Source of the DNA: Anisus vortex
Taxonomy: Eukaryota; Mollusca; Gastropoda; Planorbidae
DNA: 64,000 nt
Direction: 5' to 3'
Assembly (NCBI GenBank): GCA_949126835.1
Contig: OX421502.1
Location: forward strand, 32,469,227 to 32,533,226
In this document: one piece after another, positions 44,051-55,100 of the stretch
Layout: each line of letters begins with the position of its first letter
How positions within the stretch are numbered: position 1 is the stretch's first letter
Notes under the pieces: generated by a model
Database searches by the model: none
The model's input: only the letters and a program-made list of their open reading frames with translations
Told to the model about the DNA's origin: nothing
Program-made: the position numbers and the translations under genes

Positions 44051-45809
44051 ACTATTTGTTTTTTTTTAATTAAGGTCAATTCCCTGAAATCATATTTTTA
44101 AAACGTATTTAAGTCAATTAAAAAGAGATATCAATTTTCAATTGTATGAGATTTTCTCTCAAATAATTGTCTTTGGTTTCCAAAAACTTTAGCATCGAAA
44201 CCAATATCCATACAATATATTTAAACTTTAGATGACTAGCGTACCTAAGTGGTAGTAACAAACTATTTGTAATCCTAATTATTATTTAAAAAATCTGCCA
44301 AACTTTCTGAACATTCTATCATTGAATGCGTTGCTTCTGTTTTGTTATCTGCAGTAATTACGTATTGTAGTGAGTCATGCAGGCGATATCTGAGATTTGT
44401 AGCAAATTAATGTTGTCGATAAATCAAAGAGAGCTAATACATCTGGCAGAGATTCCTTATATTACGACATCTAGCTATGATAGAATCCATACCATCGTCG
44501 ATGGAAGAATTTCTTTTTTCCCTAAAAAGTATTTTAGTTAAAGTAATATAGCCTAATTTGCCTTTAGTGTCCTTAATTTTTGCAAAACTAGCAAAATGTT
44601 CCCTTTTATAATAAAAAAAACCCCATAACGTTTAATTATTGTCAGGTAGCGTGGACTCCCATCAAGTTGTAAAAATATGGAAAGTTTTTAGGTACTCACA
44701 CAATATAGGCCTACTCTCACTTCATCACGTGCCATTTCATTAATTCGTCTCTGCATAGTGCTTTTGCTCAACTTATATTTCTTTAATAAGTCGATATCAA
44801 AACTGGTTTTTATAAATCAAAGGCTATATAAAGCCTATTTATTCAAAGTAAAACCAAAACAATCTGATGAAACTGTGATAATGAACAAAAGCCCCGAACT
44901 TCGTTTTCTAACGAGCTGAGCAAGATATTTAATTTATACTCACACCCTAGCCCCTATTTCCTCTTCTAAAAGTCTAATCACCGCCCCCATCTGCATTTCT
45001 CAGATACAGTCTAAATATAGCAATAGATCAATGTTAAGTACAGAATGGGCTTTATATGACTATTACGTCACAATTACACAGTAGACATATGTCGATAAAT
45101 CCTTTGTCAAAACTCAATATTACCCTTCTTATAAGTGAAGTATATCTTAATTTTGGTAATTAAAAAATCAGTGGTGTTGAATCTATTTCAAGTAGGCTAC
45201 TTTCGTACCGCCCACTGGCCATTCAGCAATCCCTACGGTTGCAGGAAACATCAGCGCCCCCCCCCCCAGAGCTTCTCACCGCCCCCTGGGGGGCGAGAAC
45301 GCCCCCGTTGAGAATCCGTGGAACCAGTGGCGTAGCTAGGGTGGGGGAGGGTGGGTCCGAATTCGAAAGTGATGGGGGGCCCTCAAAGGAGTGTCCGAAA
45401 AAAATGTTTTGCAGGGGGCTTTAAAGAGACCAAACTCCCCGGGCCCCCAAATCCCTAGCTACGCCACTGTGCCTGCGCTTAGTTAATTATTATGATTAAA
45501 GACATTTTAAATGCAATTTTTTAATAAGAATATTCTAGATGAGTCAATCTTTTATGAAACCTTTGTGAGCCTATTAAAAAGTGAAACATTTGTATTAAAC
45601 CGTTTGAGTGTAATTAAATAAGAAGTCAACTTCTACTAGTCAATATTTATTTATTATTCCTTTTGTTTACAATTTGTGTTTCAAATGTTATTTTCCCTTC
45701 AACTCTCCTAAAATTTCTGGTATGAACTTAGGCTAAATGTGCCGCCCCCCTAGAAGTGCCGCCCCCGGGCATATGCCCCCCCTCTGCCCTCCCCCATGTG
45801 AGGGCACTG
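42443..45809. mobile_element. hAT-3b, composite of two related copies
   Basis: The left end 'cagggccctcacaagcctat' at 42443 and right end 'ccatgtgagggcactg' at 45809 carry the exact duplication 'tacacgaa' (42435-42442, 45810-45817). A second left end, 'cagggccctcacatgccttt', lies at 43503, and the sequence from 42770-43500 is repeated at 43590-44420. A 54-bp A-run lies at 43998. A 106-codon minus-strand frame (43026-43346) is damaged in the sister copies; function unknown. Confidence 0.85.
45325..45469. mobile_element. MITE (cagtggcgtagct ends), nested in hAT-3b
   Basis: 'cagtggcgtagctagggtgg' to 'tccctagctacgccactg', 145 bp. The sister element 27463-29659 lacks it. The target duplication is unclear. 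Confidence 0.7.
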
Positions 45810-45829
45810 TACACGAATAATTATATTTT

Positions 45830-46690
45830 AAACTTGAAAAAGAGAAAGGCATGGACACAAGCCTATGTAGCGACCCAGTGCAAAAGTTTTAGCGACGCCC
45901 ACTTGCATACTGTAACTGATTCATTTAATACTATATTTTTAGGTAATATCTGCCGCCCCCCCCCCCTAAAAGTGTAGCCCCGAGCATATGCCCCCTCTGC
46001 CCCACCCCCCTATGTGAGGCCACTGCTGATGATAGTGCAGAAGCAGAGACTATTTCAAAATTTATTTCTTGCATGACTTCGGATATAAATGATTCAGTGG
46101 ATACAAATATAAAACCAAACAGAGTAGCCTAGCTAAGGTGCATCAACAACAATTAAAGAATAAACAAATGTGTAGATTACAGCAACTAGAAAATGAAACT
46201 ATAGGTGAGACAGAAACGAGATTGGATTATCAAAGAAAGCGTAGGACAAAACAATTAGAGGAAGAAACTGCAAAAGAACGAGAAAGACAATTGGAAGAAA
46301 AAAGAAAGCGGAGGAAAAAACAACTAGATAAGGAACTTAAATTCATGTTTCGCGTTGGCTTCGTTTAACGTAGATGACGATCAGACAATCAATAGTCACG
46401 GAATCTACAGCTTCCTAGCAGGACAAGTCTACCAGAAGATGAAAATGGCAGTAAATCCAACAAAAAATGTTAAGGGTGAATTTAAAAGTCCACAATACGG
46501 ACAGATGCACTTCTTAGATTCAGATGACGCCGTCACCGAGCAGCTGAAACATCCACTCAATCATGAAATCAGTCAATTTCTAATTAATTTATAGGAACAA
46601 CTTATTATATCAAACAACCATTTTGCACAAGCTTTCATGATGATGAGAGAAGTGGAAGAAGAGGTCAACCGTCTTGCTACTGAATAAGGA
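45830..46690 (+). pseudogene. Helitron-like Rep/helicase protein, N-terminal remnant
   Basis: From 46138 the plus strand reads 'ETRLDYQRKRRTKQLEEETA', 'KERERQLEEKRKRRKKQLDK', the repeated E/R-rich leader of animal Helitron proteins. A shifted frame then gives 'GIYSFLAGQVYQKM', 'SPQYGQMHFLDSDDAV', 'LNHEI' and finally 'NNHFAQAFMMMREVEEEVN', which follow the Helitron helicase-like N-terminal domain (GxxYHxIG...PxFAQLYxxD...NPFAQAFxxMR). The Rep HUH and helicase parts are absent. 46028-46120 matches 62938-63020, beside the 469-bp repeat. Confidence 0.65.
45856..46024. mobile_element. short hAT-3-family MITE inside the Helitron remnant
   Basis: 'acaagcctatgtagcgaccc' to 'cctatgtgaggccactg' is a degraded, internally deleted member of the cagggccctcaca family. 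Its flanks 'aaaaagagaaaggcatggac' and 'tgatagtgcagaagcaga' are contiguous at 62920-62955, which defines the insertion. Confidence 0.6.
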
Positions 46691-46699
46691 AATGCACCA

Positions 46700-49077
46700 C
46701 CGTATGTGCGGCTTATATTTAATGCACCTTTATACAACAACGTATCAATCGGCATTTATTAAATGATATCACTAAAAAATTGTTCTTATGAAGCAGATTA
46801 ATAATAATAATAATAATAATAATAATTGGTCATTTAAATCGCGCCTCACTCCATTCTAATGCAAGCATGCTCAGCGCGCTCACAAAAACGAAACGACAAT
46901 AACACCCTAAAATAGTTTTAAACAAGGTTTCGGCCGATGGAGGCACGAAACGACAATAACATTTTAAAATAGTTTTAAACAAGCAAAAGATATTGTAATG
47001 GTAAAGAATAATCTACAAAATACATTTGTAGGCTTACACCTGATTAAATGTGCCCCTGTAAATAGTAAATTATATTCATGTATCCTATTGTTTATAATTT
47101 ATCTATTGTTTTAAAGGTCTTTGATCTTAAGGAAATGCATCATATATTCTAACAATCTTAGTATTTGTATGATAATTATTGACATTTCTATTATTAATAT
47201 TAGCCTATACAGACCGATCTCAGATCGGTCAACCCGATATTAGGCCTATATATCTAATAATATTAAACGAGAAATAATTGGGGGTATATTTGGGTAAAAT
47301 CCGAACTTCTATATAATATGTTAGCACTTATAAGAAGAAGAGTTGTTATTAAAACATTTTTTGTGGCCATTAGAAACTTTGAGCCAAAATTTAAAAAAAA
47401 TTAATGCCAAATCTAAAACCGAAAGTAAGGATAATTGTAAATCTCCTTTCTAAAGTAAAAAAAAATGTTTTATATAATATCAAAAGAAAACAATTTAAAC
47501 ACGTAGCCTCCATATTTTGAAAGTCTTTGTATCATATTGTAGTAGTAGTGGTCTAGTTTACTGAATGAATTTATAATAGCCTACTAGTTCAGAATAATTG
47601 TAGGCCTATTTAATTTTGAAGGTACGTATAGCCAGTATAGGCATACATTGCTTTACACAAATAATACTTTACTTCACTGTAAAACTAGATTAGATCTAGT
47701 CTAGATCTAGATCTAGAAATCTAGACTCTAGACCTAGTAATAGTAAGTATAGTATTAGTTTAGTACTATTAGTATAGTACTATTAGTAACTATTAGTATA
47801 GTAAACTATAACTTAGAATACTTAGAATAACTAGACTATAACTATATTATTACTATAGTATAGCCAGTATAGGCCTAGTCTATTAAGTCTATAAGTATTT
47901 GTAATTTTCGTAGAACTAGGCTATTCAACTCTCGATTATTGACTATTAGGGCCTATTTAAAATTATTATCATTATTTAATATAGGCCTACCAGGTAGTAG
48001 TCCTATTAGTATTAGTAGTAGTAGGCTATAGTTTAGAGTATAGACTATTGACTATATAATAGTATAGGTCTAGTATAGAAGAGTTGTCCTAGACTGGCGT
48101 CGACTCACTGTATCAGTAAAAACTGAATTAATCATGACCGGAAAATTCTTTGTACCCTATGCTATACAGTTATGATCAGTTATATGAGTTAGGCTATAGC
48201 TATAATCTAGTAAGACTAGTAGGCCTAGCTATATCCACTATCATTTAGGCTACATTATAATCTAGTTAAATGATATTATTACTAATTTCTGCTGTTTGTA
48301 CAAAAATAGTAGGCTTAGGGCTTAGGCCTATAGTAGTCTATACTATACTGCTATAGCCGCGCTATAGTGACCTAGCCTACGTTATGCCTATAGTAGGCCT
48401 ATAGCATTTAGGCCTAGTAGGTAGGCCCATGCCGCATGCCCTATAGGCTATGCTATAAATATATATTTAATAATTGGTAGTGTAGGCCTAAGTCTATTGT
48501 TTGAGGGCTTTTTCGTTGACCTATAATATGTCTAAACTTTAATGTTGGACCTACTATGTTTGGCCTACTACTACTAGGCCTATAGCTATGTATTTTTATG
48601 TGATAGACCTATTTGTAGGCCCTAACTAATTGGCCTAAGCCTATTAATAAATCATAGCAGCCCGGGAATCGGCTATGGCACATAGGCATAGGCCTGATAT
48701 ATAATAGCCTATAATGAGCTCCAAAGAAGTAACAAATAGGGCTTAAACTAAGACTATATTGTGTGTGTGGGGGTAATGTGTTGCTTATGCTTCCCCCAGC
48801 CCTTCTGTGCCTATTCTTGAATATGAAATCTGTTAAAGAAGTTTTTTAAAATTTTTGTGTAATTTTCAATCTCTATCCTATTTTAATTAAACATAATATA
48901 GTCAGTCATATAAAATATTGTTAGTTTGTAGATAGTCTAAGATAGGAAGGGGAGGGCAATTGTTGGGCATTGTTTTATTAGGCAGGTTTCTGAATGTTTG
49001 ACAATTGTAACAGTAAATTTTCCTAAAAAATGTTAACATAATTCTGAACATCACCTCAATCTCTAATAATTATTTAG
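46700..49077. other. long AT-rich spacer with low-complexity TAG/CTA tract
   Basis: An ATA microsatellite lies at 46799-46826. A duplicated 'cacgaaacgacaataacat' motif lies at 46885-46970. From 47640 to 48730 the sequence is dominated by cta/tag and 'aggcctata' words and short palindromes (ctagatctagatctag). No gene recognised. Confidence 0.5.
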
Positions 49078-49243
49078 TAAAGCCTGTTCTTAACCGGGAC
49101 GAACCTGAGATCGGCGATCTAGTTTGTAAACCATAGTCACGTGTACGAATACAAACCCCGAACCTTTCTGCGAGATCGCAGATCGGGGTTTGCTATCTTA
49201 ACAAGCCCGATCCTACATTTGACGTACTTCTCTGTAAACAAAT

Positions 49244-51323
49244 ATGGCGATGTCTTCCACGAAGCGACAGAAAATGATAAAACTAGAAGCTATCCTTATT
49301 CTCAGCGAAGAATTTGAATATGAAGCAACAAGGCGCAAACGCAAGACAACTTTACCATATGTTATACAGCGACAGCAACTTGGTGCATTTCACGCACTCG
49401 TGCAAGAATTGGCAGAACAGGTAGGCCTATCGTGCAGTCTGATTGATAATTGATACTGATAGTGATACTAGTATATAGTCTACCATTTCAGCAATAACCT
49501 TACAATTTAAATATATTAGTGGTACATTACTAAATAGACGAATTACTGCATGCATGTATACATGTAATATTATATTATTACTAATTCTGTTCATTTTTTC
49601 CCCACAATCCTATATATAAAATACTTGTAATAAATATTTATAACATAACATACAGCTAAAATGAATCATCTGAAAATGATACATGTGTGTTATTGTGATG
49701 TGTACCTGTTATAAACTATATATGTATTTGTATCGGTCACAAAATGTATATGTTATTATGATATGTGATGTTTCTTTTCGTGATAGGATCCAAAACATCT
49801 TCACAGATTTCTTCGTATGAGTGGTGAGACTTTTGATGATTTGCTGCACTTAGTTGGGCCTTCCTTGTGTAAACAAAATACTATTTATAAGGACAGCATT
49901 TCTGCAGAAGAGCGATTGGCAGTTACCTTACGTTTTCTAGCACAAGGTATGGCCTTTTGTAATATAAATGTACAATATGATTATCTTCTATATGATCATA
50001 ACCATATGTACATCTATCAGCAGTATTACAATCTAATATTATTCCTATATGAAATTATTCCTATGTATGTTTTTTGCACTATGATGACTAAATTTTATTT
50101 TTATTTTTTTTGTTTTTTTACAGGAGGCTGTTACTCGTCTATGTTTTTTCTTTTTCGGATTCCTGTGGCCACACTGGCATACCTCATTCCTGAAACTTGT
50201 TCTGTGATTTATCATGCCTTAACGGATAAGTACTTGAAGGTAATATATATTTTTCTAATGATCAGTATTATCATTTAGTGTGGAAATGAATAATTTATAT
50301 TTATAATTGGTAAGGAAGTTGCACCACTATACAAAGATAAACTTATAAAAGCCTCATTGTTTGTAAAAGTTTTCAGTGGATACCTGTGTTTGTGTGTATT
50401 CAAATGTTTTGATTACATGCAATTTTAACCAGCACACTTAGGACTTTAAACGTTTGTTTAAAAAAAAAGGCAACAATTGAAATACATTAATTTTGAACAA
50501 AGTTTGGTTTGTTTAGTTTAATCATTTGTGAAATTGTTTCAATATAATCTCATGCTGACAATGCACATATTTTTCAATCGGCCATTTCTTCCATTAATGC
50601 CAAATGGAGAAAATTAGAAAATTTTATGTTTTAACTGAAACACACTTTTATTGTTTTTTTAGCACGTTTTGGTGTTTCATCAAGGTTTGATGTCTCTGGT
50701 CCACTCTCTACGAAATTCAGTGGACTTGGACTGAGTTTTATTGGTGTGGTACTGCTCTGGCAGATTTCAGTTGATTTTATATGATTCTGAATTTGTAGTA
50801 GCAGTTTGTTCAAATCCGACTGTGAATCTTCTTCCTGAAACAGGCAAAAATGGGATATATAATTTAAGCAATATGTATTATGTATGACTAAGGCACTTAT
50901 TGTCATATGTTTTTCTATGTTGCAGGTACCATGCACACAGACACAGTGGCAGGATATTCAGGGAAAGTTTATGACTAAATGACAATTTCCTCAATGTGTT
51001 GGGGCAATGGATGGCAAGCATGTAAGAATAACATGTCCAAGGAATGCAGGATCACAGTATTTTAACTATTTGGGCTTTCACAGCTTTGTATTGTTTGCCT
51101 TGGTGGATGCAGAGTACAAATTTCTATACTTTGAAGTTGGAGCACCTGGTAGGGTAGGCGACTCTACTATTTGGAATGCATCAACAACGCAAATTTATTT
51201 GGTTTACAGCCAGGCGTCGGAGGTGCCCACCCACAGCACGTGACTGGCACGGAAATCAGAGATGCCTTGAAACATTTCTTTAACAGGCAAGGTGCAGTTC
51301 CTTGGCAAAATGCGCAAATTTAA
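49244..51323 (+). pseudogene. Harbinger transposase, spliced, damaged
   Basis: Exons: 49244-49420, 49787-49946, 50124-50239 and 50926-~51200; junctions are GT-AG and in phase. The protein starts 'MAMSSTKRQKMIKLEAILIL', then 'MSGETFDDLLHLVGPSLCKQ', 'ISAEERLAVTLRFLAQG' and 'RIPVATLAYLIPETCSVIYH', the helix-turn-helix part of Harbinger transposases. Exon 4 has 'FPQCVGAMDGKHVRI' (first catalytic Asp) and 'DAEYKFLYFEVGAPGRVGDS' (second). A TGA at about 50980 replaces the expected Trp before QFP. The region with the catalytic Glu is missing. 51210-51323 encodes only the C-terminal tail ('EIRDALKHFFNRQGAVPWQN') in another frame. It cannot catalyse transposition. Confidence 0.85.
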
Positions 51324-52586
51324 AACATTGACTTATGAAATGTATTTTAATTCAAAATTTGGCAGTATATTTTGAAAGGATTGGATGAAAAGTGCTGTGT
51401 TATTTAATTGCACCCGATATTGAACATTAACGAATGATTACAATAGATTGGAAACACTCTGTTAAAAAATACAAAGTAAATTAAATTGGCATGCTTAATG
51501 TTCACTATTTTGTTGAATTAATAATTGATTGCTTTACGTGACATATCATTAATTTAACATAATTAATACCTTTATGCCGATATTGTGTTCTTATAATGTG
51601 TTATAATCCCAAATTTTCATGACACTCTTCTAAAGGTGGCCTCTGAGGTGACAACTAGGGCAACTGACTCGCACCTCGTACCTGATGGGTGCCGCACATT
51701 TATAGAGATATTTTGTCACCATCAGCACAAAATACAAATAAGTTGGGCCTCACCTCTCCTCCCCAAAAAAGCAAAAATCCTGATTCACTTACTTGCTCTA
51801 CCTCCCCAGGGCACTCACTGCTTATGACTGCACCATCTGGCACATACAAAGTGCCTCCATAAAAGCTGGCGATTCGGTAAAAAAAAAGCCCATTTCACTT
51901 GACCATCAGCAGATCCAGTGTGTATTTTTTTTCTGTTTCCTATAGTAGGACTTCAGAGACTCTATTTTTCGGTACACCTCATCTGGAACATATGAAAAAA
52001 AAATTTCATGAGTTAATATGCCTAATCGGTTGTAAACGTTATAAAATGAAACTAAAATTTGCCAACTTACTTGTAGTGAAGCACACAAGGCGATACAGAG
52101 TAACAGACTGACACCGACTCACTCACTGACTCAGTCATTGACTCACAGAGTGAGGCTAATTTACTATTCATAATAAATACTGTTATTCATTGAATTAAGG
52201 CTAGTGAATAGTGTGTAGGAGTGAATGATCGACTCCACGAACTGACAAAGGACTTCAAAAAGAAGATTGAGTCATTCACTCATTGATTGACTGACTGAGT
52301 GTAAAAATTATTAATGTCTTATTATACTATTATTAGTGAGTATAGAAATAATAGATATATATAATAATAACTGGCTAGACAGTCGATGGAATCTATTTTC
52401 TTCTTGTGGCTTACCTGTTGTCCAGTTTTTGCTGAATAAATCAGCTATTTGCCGGAGGGCTAGATTTCTGGCCTCTCGGTTCTTGTATTTTTTATCTTGT
52501 GGGTTCCATAATTGTAGAAACTGCTCCCACAAAGTAATGAATGCGCTGGTCTCTTCATCATTTAAGTGCAGTTCCGCCATGTTCAT
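50631..52586 (-). pseudogene. Harbinger Myb/MADF-like DNA-binding protein, spliced, two frameshifts
   Basis: Exons on the minus strand: 52415-52586, 51793-51982 and 50631-50834. Exon 1 gives 'LNDEETSAFITLWEQFLQLW', then 'REARNLALRQIADLFSKNWT'. It joins in phase to 'DEVYRKIESLKSYYRKQ'. Together they form the Myb/SANT-like domain that helps Harbinger transposase reach the nucleus and bind ends. Frame is then lost in an A8 run and a T9 run, with 'GSADGQVKWAFF' and 'RIASFYGGTLYVPDGAV' in successive frames. Exon 3 ('EEDSQSDLNKLLLQIQNHIK' to a TAA stop) lies inside intron 3 of the transposase on the other strand. Confidence 0.8.
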
Positions 52587-52810
52587 TGCCGCAACTATGC
52601 ATCCATTTCTGCGCCTTTCTGCTCAAAAGAGTGCTATGTTCAGCCTAGGTTTGCTCAACACGACGTGCAAACCTCCAACTATGGTTCGCGATCCATTCCA
52701 ACCCGAGATCGCCAACCCAAGACCGGCAGGTTAATACGGAGAACGGTTCGGGTAGGGTCGACGATCTGGTTTGCGAACCTAGGGTTCGGCCCGGTTAAGA
52801 AAGGCCTTAA

Positions 52811-53119
52811 GAAAGACTAATTTCTATTGGCCAATAGTCATGCAATTAATAATTCTAGAAAAATTAAATTTGGCAGAAATCCTTATACATTTAATTTTAA
52901 TACTTTCTATAGAATGGCTCACTCGGAGAAGATTATGAACAATATAGGCTATATAAATATATAATGTATTGTAGTCCACACTTTGTGTAAAAAATAATTT
53001 AGATTAATTTTAAAATGTACACTACTTTAACTTTTTTTTTTATATATTTGTAATTAAAAAGTTATTCATTAAAAATGAAATGAACGTTTTTGATAACAGG
53101 AATCATGTTCAATTAAAAT
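52811..53119. other. unannotated AT-rich spacer
   Basis: No gene or repeat recognised. Confidence 0.35.
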
Positions 53120-53550
53120 TTTTCCTCCATCCACCAGTGGTACTGTTCCTGCTCCATCCATCAGTGGTATTACTTCTGCTCCATCCACCAGTGGCACTGC
53201 TTCTGCTCCATCCATCAGTGGTATTACTCCTGCTCCATCCACCAGTGGCACTGCTCCTGCTCCATCCATCAGTGGTATTACTTCTGCTCCATCCACCAGT
53301 GGCACTGCTCCTGCTCCATCCATCAGTGGTATTACTTCTGCTCCATCCACCAGTGGCACTGCTTCTGCTCCATCCACCAGTGGTACTGTTCCTGCTCCAT
53401 CCATCAGTGGTATTACTTCTGCTCCATCCACAAGTGGCACTGCTTCTGCTCCATCCATCAGTGGTATTACTTCTGCTCCATCCACCAGTGGCACTGCTCC
53501 TGCTCCATCCATCAGTGGTATTACTCCTGCTCCATCCACCAGTGGCAAAA
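53120..53550 (+). repeat. 27-bp coding-phase minisatellite, about 16 units
   Basis: Units of 'gctccatccaccagtggcac' plus 'tgcttct' alternate with 'gctccatccatcagtggtat' plus 'tacttct', giving a 54-bp higher-order period. Because 27 is a multiple of three, several frames stay open. The plus frame that continues into the downstream basic segment reads 'APSISGITSAPSTSGTA', Ser/Thr/Pro-rich. The minus strand reads 'VPLVDGAEVIPLMDGA'. Coding use is not proven. Confidence 0.85.
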
Positions 53551-53807
53551 CTTTATGGTAGGCTGTCTCTCCATTGCCAAAGTGCATCAGAAATACTGGG
53601 ACCCAAAAAAAGAGAAGGCGTGGACAAAGTAAACATTTGACAAGGAGCCCCTTCAAGAATAAAAAATATCTAACAGAGAAGTCCAAATCAAAGAAATATG
53701 AAGCAAAATCTGCAAAGGGAAAAGGAAAAGCAAAGAATGCATTGACAGAGATTGTTTGGGTTTTGACTTGTTTTTCTTCAAATTGTTGCAAATCATTTTT
53801 AAAGTAG
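53541..53807 (+). pseudogene. basic C-terminal fragment, pogo/Tigger-like transposase tail (tentative)
   Basis: In the frame of the APSTSG repeats, one TAG stop (after GKTLW) is followed by 'SPLPKCIRNTGTQKKRRRGQ', 'SKHLTRSPFKNKKYLTEKSK' and a lysine-rich stretch. The pattern PxxxxRxxxxxxKxRGxSxxLTxxPxKN resembles the C-terminal tail of pogo-like transposases (SxILTDTPEKN). No DDE domain is seen nearby. Identity uncertain. Confidence 0.35.
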
Positions 53808-54102
53808 ATTTTTAACAGAAATTACACACTTGATTTATTTTTATATGATTTCCTTAGACTAAGTGTTTTAATGTGACTTGTTTTGCACACAGAGGAGATA
53901 AATTTTTGTGTTTTTTCTTTTGTTGCCCTTATTTCTGTGTATGAAAATGTTGACCCATCTTACCTTAATGCCTGACACATATTTCCCACTCAGAGGGAAA
54001 TATGGGTCACATTTGAAATTTTTACTTTAATGTGAGATAGCATTTTACTTTTTTATTATTATTAAATTGTAAACTTTATTTTACATGAAGTTCATGCTAT
54101 TT

Positions 54103-54310
54103 TCATTTTTGAGATGAGGTAGATGTGATGTTGAGATGAGGTAGATGAGATGTTGAGATGAGGTAGATGTGATGTTGAGATGAGGTAGATGTGATGTTGA
54201 GATGAGGTAGATGTGATGTTGAGATGAGGTAGATGTGATGTTGAGATGAGGTAGATGTGATGTTGAGATGAGGTAGATGTGATGTTGAGATGAGGTAGAT
54301 GTGATGTTGG
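54103..54310 (+). repeat. 22-bp minisatellite, about nine units
   Basis: 'gagatgaggtagatgtgatg' plus 'tt' repeated head-to-tail with very few changes. Minus-strand frames reading 'LISTSHLPHLNITSTSSQ' are artefacts of three 22-bp units making 66 bp. 53808-54102 and 54311-54837 hold nothing recognised. Confidence 0.9.
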
Positions 54311-54837
54311 GGGCTAACAATAGAAAGAAATATGTTTGTTTTTAGAGTAGTGTGTTTGGAGGGATTTGTTTTTATGTATTTCTCTCTTATTGATGACATT
54401 AAATTATCTTGTCATTCCTTAATTAGATTTTGTTCATTTGATTACTTGCATTTTAAGTTGTGTTGTTTATGTTCATCTATTGATTAATTTAGTATTAGCA
54501 GATTTGATTTCTATGTGGCCAGAACAGGTAGTCAAAATATCTTTCTGGGGTAAGCAGGTAACCCATAGCCTTGTGCCTCTTTTCCTAGGCCCCTATTGCC
54601 CTTGTAAATACATTTATACGTATAACCCATTTTATGCTAGCGTATAACTTATGGGGAAACTTAGAAAAAAAAATGTTTCAATAATTATATATATATGCCT
54701 TATAAAAACAAAAATTGGTTTTTAGCATTGTTCAATAATTAGACTTTAACTATAACTTTCATTTGCAAACAAAAAATTGATTTGATCATGATTTACATGA
54801 CCTTTTAACGGAAAGTCCAGGTCTAAATTAAATATTA

Positions 54838-54905
54838 ATGCTGCTTAACTCCACCCCATTTCTTATGTCCCAGTTTGGCATTGACGTCTCCTTTGAGAAT
54901 AGTGA
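54838..54905 (-). pseudogene. LINE endonuclease motif fragment
   Basis: The minus strand reads 'DITILKGDVNAKLGHKKWGG', matching the GDFNARVG active-site segment of LINE endonucleases. It may derive from the LINE at 55640-58977, whose copy lacks this motif. It abuts a SINE core. Confidence 0.5.
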
Positions 54906-54978
54906 TGTCCTTGTGTGGGGTAAAGTAAAGGCGGCTGTGCATAGTGCTGGCCACACAATCACCTAGTATGCCGTGGCC
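54906..54978 (+). repeat. SINE core fragment
   Basis: 'gtaaagtaaaggcggctgtg', 'gtgctggccacacaatcacc' and 'agtatgccgtggccacagaa' match the core at 9751-9850 and 476-582, here in plus orientation. Confidence 0.6.
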
Positions 54979-55100
54979 ACAGAAACTTTTAGCTAGGACG
55001 TAAGCAACTTTATAATTGGCCTTAGTTAAAGATTCGTTTTCATTTGAGGATTTACTGAACAATGTCTTCTGAGATGTGAGTTGATTTTGTAATTTAGCAA
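54979..55100 (-). pseudogene. hAT transposase fragment related to hAT-1
   Basis: The minus strand reads 'AKLQNQLTSQKTLFSKSSNE', then 'NESLTKANYKVAYVLAKS'. It aligns with 17595-17710, where hAT-1 has 'AKLQNSLTSRGHCSVNSQMK'. About 120 bp of a second hAT-1-like element. Confidence 0.65.

Larger units (their letters stand above)
49081..52807. mobile_element. two-gene PIF/Harbinger transposon
   Basis: The left end 'agcctgttcttaaccgggac' pairs with the right end 'gcccggttaagaaaggcct'. The 3-bp duplication TAA lies at 49078-49080 and 52808-52810. It carries a DDE transposase gene (plus) and a Myb/MADF-like DNA-binding gene (minus), the standard Harbinger pair. Subterminal repeats of 'gatcggcgatct' and 'cgaac' type lie inside both ends. 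Both genes are damaged. Confidence 0.9.

Noticed and set aside
49081..52807. Host gene similar to HARBI1
   Set aside because: TIRs, a TAA duplication, a premature stop and a missing catalytic region show a transposon copy rather than a domesticated gene.
53069..53791. 240-codon minus-strand frame with VPLVDGAEVIPLMDGA repeats as a secreted repeat protein
   Set aside because: The repeat length is a multiple of three, so several frames stay open. The non-repeat part is just the complement of the lysine-rich plus-strand frame, and no start context or splice signal supports it.
54081..54399. Minus-strand frames rich in LISTSHLPHLN as genes
   Set aside because: They are translations of a 22-bp minisatellite.
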